From NCBI RefSeq assembly GCF_001625215.2, contig NC_030385.2:39767598-39831597 (forward strand): a stretch of 64,000 nucleotides of DNA, written 5' to 3'. Position 1 is the stretch's first letter. The number at the start of each line of letters is the position of its first letter. The notes under the pieces are model-generated. The model ran no database searches. It worked only from the letters and a program-made list of their open reading frames with translations, and had not been told where the DNA came from. Shown here piece after piece: positions 49,467-64,000 of this stretch. The stretch comes from Daucus carota subsp. sativus (Eukaryota > Streptophyta > Magnoliopsida > Apiales > Apiaceae). The position numbers and the translations under genes were made by a program.

Positions 49467-51049
49467 ATGCTAAGCTTGAAAGAAGCGAAAATTACAATGT
49501 CATTGTCTAGCAATGGATTAGTGTCATGGATGTTGAGATTAATACTTATTTTTGGATTATATCTCTGCATTTTAATTTGCCTATTCTTCTTTAGCTATGA
49601 ACCAAAATCCCTGTCTACAGACACTAACTTATCTCCTTATGATCCTGATACCAACGTTAGCCACTTGGTTATTGGCATTGCAAGTTCGTTTAAGTCGTGG
49701 AGATACAGAAAACCGTACATTGAATCATGGTGGAGGCCTAATGTGACGCGTGGTTTCATCTTTCTTGATAGAGCTCCAGACTATAAGCACCTTCCGTGGC
49801 CATCTTCTATGCCTCCCTATCGGATTTCAGAGGACACTTTGAGGTACAATGAGTTCAACAAGCACAAAGTACGACATGTCATCCGTATAACACGTGTGAT
49901 TGAGGAAACATATAACGCAGAGAATGGAGATGATGTGAGATGGTATGTTATTGCTGATGATGATACTATACTTTTTGTCAATAATGTTGCAGAAGTTCTG
50001 AGAAAGTATGATCATAATAAGTATTTTTATGTGGGGATGCCTTCAGAGTGTATTGACTCCAATGCTGCATTTTCGTTTAAGATGGCTTTTGGAGGAGCTG
50101 GTTATGCTTTGAGCTATCCTTTGGCGAGGGCAGTTGCAAAGAATTTAGATTTGTGTCTTAAAAGATATCCAACTTTTTATGGAAGTGATCAGATTATGCA
50201 TTCTTGTATTGCTGATCTTGGAGTTTCATTAACTCTAGAAAAAGGGTTTCATCAGGTAAACAAGTATAACTGTTAGTTTGATCTAATTTTTCTTCAACCT
50301 CTAGTTTCTTAGATGATAATCTGGCCATGGTTGCAGATTGATTTGCATCGAGACATATCTGGTTTACTCTCAGCTCATCCACAATCTCTTGCTCTTTCAC
50401 TTCACCATCTTGATGCAGTAGACCCTATATTTCCTACCATGAATCGTATAGAATCAGTAAATCATCTCATGAAAGCAGCAAAAGTTGATGAATCAAGAGT
50501 ACTACAACAATCCATTTGTTATGAAATTCACAAAAACTGGACTCTCTCCATCTCTTGGGGCTACTCCATTCATTTTTACGAGGCAATTATACCTTCAAGT
50601 ATCCTGCAGGTTCCCTTGGAGACTTTTTCTCCTATCAGCAGAATGGCATGGCCAATCTATATGTTCAAAACTCGACGCCTATTAAACCATTCTTGTGAAG
50701 CTCCACATGTTTTCTTCTTCCATTCTATAGAAACAACTGAGGGGAGTCATCTTGAAATGATATACATTCGAAGTTCACCACGTGGATTACCTGCCTGTTT
50801 ATCTACTGGCAATCACTCTGCAGATCATATCTCTGAAATCCGAGTCTTGGCACCAATCAGAAGGTCTAATGAGGTGGGATAAGTTCAATCAAGCTCTTGA
50901 TATCTACATAAGTATTGTCTCCCTATAATTTCTATGTGTACCCTTTTCAGGACCGAAGCAGAAGAGAATGCTGTGACTATGTGGGAATGAGTATGAATAG
51001 TGCAACACTAAAGCTCAGGTCTTGCATGGAAGTTGAAACATTCTTTTGA
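49467..51049 (+). CDS. DUF604 / GT31-like glycosyltransferase, tandem copy A
   Basis: DUF604 proteins are plant Golgi type II membrane proteins related to fringe-type beta-1,3-glycosyltransferases; donor and acceptor are mostly unknown. Three exons: 49467-50255, 50337-50873 and 50951-51049; 474 residues. One membrane helix at about 21-43 is followed by the lumenal domain with IESWWRPNVTRGFIFLDRAP, SEDTLRYNEFNKHKVRHVIR, the metal-binding DDD at 164-166 (YVIADDDTILF), MAFGGAGYALSYPLA and GFHQIDLHRDISGLLSAHPQ. The C-terminal exon ends SRRECCDYVGMSM. A second in-frame ATG (49497) would drop ten residues; only the later one would place the helix near the terminus, so the start is ambiguous. Copy B (52182-53738) is a close paralogue. 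Intron 1 has an in-frame stop in this copy. Confidence 0.9.
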
Positions 51050-52181
51050 ATGTCGCAAGTAGTGACTAGAAGATGTAGCTGCATACCCTGTTTAGGATTA
51101 GCATTTTTGTATGAAAAATCAAATGTTAATTTATTATCAGATTTTTATGCATTTAATGATCAAACAGAATTTGCTGTTGGTTTTTTTTATTGGCTAAAAA
51201 GAACAAAGAAGGTAACAGTAAGCAACCAAGTCCATACATTATTACAATGCACTCTGAAATCTCAGTACTTGCTAGAAATTCTTCTTGCCCAGCGGCTGTG
51301 AGGTTTGCTTATTTGTCGGCATTGCAAGTGCCATAGCCCATAGGTTCTACTATATTAATAACTTGTTGCAGTTGAGAGGCCATGATTTTGTTGGATGGAC
51401 TCGAATCATTGTCCATATGCCCCCTCTCACAACCTCAATCTTATCCTCTAGTATAAGAATCCACCTACTCTTGTTCGGATAGTTAGATTAATTTTTCCAT
51501 TATAAAGTGAAGAATTCCTTCAATAGCAGCCTCAGACGAAAGGGCCCAGCAGCAACCTATGCATTTTTACAAGTAGAATTGTTAGAAAATTATGCTAAAT
51601 CATGTACAGATTTGAAGACATAAAATATACTTGCTATGTATACCATTAAGTCGACTAGCACTCGTATGTAATTCCAATAGTTGCCATTAATAAAGATTTC
51701 ATAATTCTTTCAGTTTCATCAAACGAATTAACTCGTCTTGAATGTAACGAAGATGTACCCCATACCCCCCTTAGCTTAATTTGCTAATCTGGATTCTGGG
51801 GAGTGCATTTGTCTGTAAGCTAGTGTTCTGCGTGCTAATTTTAAGCAAACAGGACTGCTGAAATGTTGAGACCAATTACACCTTGGAATTAAAGTTCATT
51901 TCATGTGATATATTCACGTTATTCTCTATGGAACTGCAAAGTTTTTGTTAAAGTTTATGCATGTTCAACATTCCAAATTTAAGCACATGTAAAATGCAGA
52001 TGATCCTTAATTTCCTCCATTGCATCTGCTTGTAATCCGATAGTAAAAAATATGAAATCAACTTCACATTCACATGAACTGTCAAGTCCAGAATAAAGCA
52101 AGTTTTTCACCCTATAACTCTATACTGGCACTAATCAATGCATTGCTAAAACGACGCTGACGTAAATTCAAGAAGAACACA
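51050..52181. other. Spacer between DUF604 copies, part of the duplicated unit
   Basis: The first 130 bases are the 3' region shared with copy B (GCTGCATACCCTGTTTAG...). 51170-51770 is unique to this spacer, while 51780-52181 is homologous to 53830-54225 downstream of copy B and more distantly to 49250-49466. No other gene was seen. Confidence 0.7.
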
Positions 52182-53738
52182 ATGTTATCATCTGATAATA
52201 AGTTCTTGTCGCGACTATTCAAATTAATAACTATTTTTGGAATAGTTCTGTACATTATAATTTACATCTTCTTTAACAATGATCCATGCTGCACTGAGCC
52301 AACATCGTTGTCTAGATACACCGAATTATCTCCATATCATGACACCAACATTAGCCATTTAGTTATTGGCATTGCAAGTTCCTCAAAGTCATGGAGACGT
52401 AGAAAACCCTACATTGAATCATGGTGGAAGCCTAATGTGACACGGGGCTTCATCTTCCTTGATAGAGCTCCGGATGAGCACCTTCCATGGCCATCTTCTA
52501 TGCCCCCCTATCGGATTTCAGAGGACACTGCGAGGTACAATGCATTTAATATGCACAAAATGCGGTATGTCATCCGTGTAGCACGTGTGGTTGAGGAAAC
52601 ATTTAATGCAGAAAATGGAGATGATGTGAGATGGTATGTATTTGCTGATGATGATACTGTACTTTTTGTCGATAATGTTGTGGAAGTATTAAGAAAGTAT
52701 GATCACAGCAAGTATTTTTATGTTGGGATGCCTTCGGAGTGTGTTGGCCCCAACATTAAGCTTTCGTTTAACATGGCCTTTGGAGGTGCTGGTTATGCTT
52801 TAAGTCATCCTCTGGCTAAGGCAGTCGCGAAGAACTTAGATTTGTGTCTTAAAAGATATCCGACTTTGTATGGAAGTGATGAGATCATCTACTCTTGTAT
52901 TGCTGATCTTGGAGTTTCATTAACTCCAGAAAAAGGATTTCATCAGGTAATCAAATTTTACCAATTTCTTAATCTCATTTTTTTTTCAACCTCTACTTTT
53001 CTAGATGTTGATCTGGAGCCATGCCTGCAGATTGATTTATATCAGGACATATCTGGTTTACTCTCAGCTCATCCACAATCTCTTGCTCTTTCGCTTCACC
53101 ATCTTGAAGGACTACGCTCTATATTTCCTTCCATGAATCGTACTGAATCAGTGAACCATCTCATGCAAGCAGCAAAAGCCGATGGATCAAGGCTCCTACA
53201 ACAAACCATCTGTTATCAGATGCACAAAAACTGGACTTTCTCCGTCTCTTGGGGATACTCCATTCATATTTACGAGGCAATTTTACCCACTAGCATCCTG
53301 CAGGTTCCCTTGGAGACATTTTCTCCTATCAGCAGAATACGATGGCCCTATATGTTCAAGACTCGACGTGTACTAAACAATTCTTGTGAAGCTCCACATG
53401 TTTTTTTCTTACATTCTATAGTAACACATGTGGGGAATCTCCTTGAAACGGTCTACATCCGGAGTTCAGAACATAGATTATCTACTTGTTCATCTAGTGG
53501 CAATCATACTGCAAACCATATCTCTGAAATCCGAGTCTTAGCACCCGTGAGAAAAGATTATGAGGTGAGATAAGTTTTATCAAGATCTTGATATCTACTG
53601 AAGTATTCTCTCCCTAATTTCTATGTGTACCCTTTTCAGGACAGAAGCAGAAGAGAATGCTGTGACTATGTGGGAATGAGTATGAATAGTGCAACACTAA
53701 AGCTCAGGTCTTGCATGAAAGTTGAAACATTCTTTTGA
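52182..53738 (+). CDS. DUF604 / GT31-like glycosyltransferase, tandem copy B
   Basis: Three exons: 52182-52946, 53031-53564 and 53640-53738; 465 residues, very similar to copy A. A membrane helix lies at about 12-31, followed by a short Cys-containing stem, then IESWWKPNVTRGFIFLDRAP, the DDD motif at 156-158 (YVFADDDTVLF), MAFGGAGYALSHPLA and GFHQIDLYQDISGLLSAHPQ. The last exon is nearly identical to that of copy A. Intron 1 (52947-53030) is 84 bases, a multiple of three, and has no stop in frame, so retaining it would insert 28 residues instead of ending translation. The start is the first ATG and gives a normal type II anchor. Specificity cannot be told from sequence. Confidence 0.9.
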
Positions 53739-54224
53739 ATATAGCAAGTAAATAACTAGAGAATGTAGCTGCATACCCTGTTTAGCATTAGCATTTTTGA
53801 ATGAAACATCAAATGTTAATTTATTATCAGAATTTGCTAAACTGGATTCTGGGGAGTACATCTGTTTGAAAGCTAGTGTACTGCGTGCTAATTTGAAGCA
53901 AACAGGACTGCTGAAAAGTCGAGACCAATTACACCTTGGAATTAAGGTTCATTTTATGTGATATATTCACGTTATTCTCTATGGAACTGCAAAGTTTTTG
54001 TTTAAGTCTATGCATGTTCAAGATTCCAAGTTTAAGCACATGTAAAATGCAGATGATCCTTAATTTCCTCCATAGAAATTGCTTGTAATCCGATAGTAAG
54101 AGATACGAAATCAACTTGACATTCACATGAACTGTCGAGTCAAGAATGAAGCAAGTTTTTCACCTTATTTCTCTATACTAGCACTAATCAATGCATTGCT
54201 CAAACGAAGCTGACGTAAATTCAA

Positions 54225-54336
54225 GGAGAGGACAAAGTTATCGTCTGATAATAAGTTCTTGTCGCGACTTTTCAAATTAATAACTATTTTTAGTATAGTT
54301 CTCTACATTATAATTTACATCTTCTTTAACAATGAT
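54225..54336 (+). pseudogene. Decayed third DUF604 copy, 5' end only
   Basis: This stretch aligns with the first 107 bases of DUF604 copy B (TCTGATAATAAGTTCTTGTC, AATTAATAACTATTTTTAG, CATCTTCTTTAACAATGATG). The initiator ATG is changed to AAG, and similarity ends abruptly at 54336, where unrelated AT-rich DNA begins. The DNA before it (53830-54225) also matches the region before copy B. It is therefore the remains of a third tandem unit, truncated inside exon 1. Confidence 0.85.
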
Positions 54337-55163
54337 GGTATAATTTGTAGTGCAAAACGTAGAGTTCTTTTACTCTTGTATCACTAAACAGTTTACGCTT
54401 TAAACTACAAACACCCCACCACTATTTTTCAAAATATAACTTATGTCAATTAATCAAACTTCAATTTATTATTACTAAATTGTTAATAAAATAATATTAA
54501 AATTAAAATTATAAATAATAAATTTTGAACTATACAGTATGTCCTGCTTCACACGTGTTCAAGTACTTAGTAAATTCCCAAATAATTATAGTATTCAGAT
54601 ATATAAAATAATACAGATATTTTGAAATTATAATATTTCGAAATGATATACTATATTAGAGCATTCTATGATGCTCTAATATATATATGTCAGACAAAAC
54701 CTAATTCCCATAGACTTCCCTCTTTAAAGTAGCAAACTCGAGAAAAGTAAGAGAATAAAAACACACCTACAAGATATTAAGATATATTAAAAAATAAATT
54801 TTTATGTATATAATAAAATATATATTTTTTATTTTAAATATTTTAATTATTTAGTTTTTTCGGTTTTTTATGATTAATTCGGTAAAAAAATCAAAATAGC
54901 CAGAAAATCATAACCAAATTAAAAACCGAAATATTTCGATTCGGTTAATCGAACCGAAATATTTTGGTATTTTGATTAACCGAATGCTCAGCCTATGATG
55001 TAGCGCTCAATTTAATTTTATTTGTGTTTTATTTCAGATTGTATCGAGACGTTGGAGTATGATTCTGACTCTTGTTAGTGTGGCCTTGTACGTTAAACCC
55101 CCTCGCTATTCGCCGGGAAATATATACACACTCCTCCATCTCATCACAATCTAATATTACACC
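54337..55163. other. AT-rich spacer and DHX37-like 5' region
   Basis: 54337-54850 is AT-rich with no exon. 54860-54990 carries a run of AACCGAAATATTTCGG/TTCGGTTAAT words forming a local inverted repeat. 55036-55076 resembles the exon 4/intron 4 junction of the downstream helicase (see findings). About 55090-55163 is the helicase leader. Confidence 0.5.

Positions 55164-64000
<8,837 letters not shown>

Overview
This window is nuclear DNA of a flowering plant, most likely a eudicot. The genes are split by short GT-AG introns, introns and spacers are very AT-rich, and many small DNA transposons sit in introns and spacers. The proteins are plant-specific or have plant-type architecture (SDIR1-type RING ligase, LUX-type GARP factor, RD29/LTI65-like protein, DUF604 glycosyltransferases, plastid/vacuole-type sugar transporter). 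The family of the plant cannot be fixed from this sequence; an asterid would fit, but that is a guess. All exon models were built by hand from reading frame, splice consensus and family knowledge. The frame was checked across every junction given.

Layout: 2677-8455 (-) is the N-terminal part of a VPS13-like chorein gene. Its first intron carries a probable solo LTR (6057-6485) and a Pack-MULE-like transposon (6533-7504) with a captured, broken receptor-like cytoplasmic kinase fragment. From 9053 to 12361 there is AT-rich repeat DNA, including a hairpin transposon with 11-bp target-site duplications. 12362-16421 (+) is a complete SDIR1-type RING-H2 ubiquitin ligase. 18491-24343 (+) is a complete Pumilio RNA-binding protein. 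25661-26467 (+) is an intronless LUX/PCL1 clock gene preceded by two evening-element cores. 29956-31975 (+) is an LTI65/RD29-like stress protein. 32478-32912 (-) is an orphan ORF. 33229-36489 (-) is a 14-exon sugar/H+ symporter. 41241-47783 (-) is the TFIIA large subunit. 49467-51049 and 52182-53738 (+) are tandem DUF604 (GT31-like) genes, followed by a decayed third copy. 55164-64000 (+) is a DEAH-box RNA helicase of the DHX37/Dhr1 type that runs off the window end.

The genes do not form a pathway; this is an ordinary plant gene neighbourhood. Several have stress or clock links (SDIR1 in ABA signalling, LTI65 in cold/ABA response, LUX in the evening complex), but nothing shows that they are co-regulated. 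The most interesting material is the transposon content (a gene-capturing MULE and four elements with readable target-site duplications), the recent DUF604 tandem array with an intron that stays in frame if retained, and the paired evening-element cores upstream of LUX. I found no RNA gene, CRISPR array or bacterial-type system.
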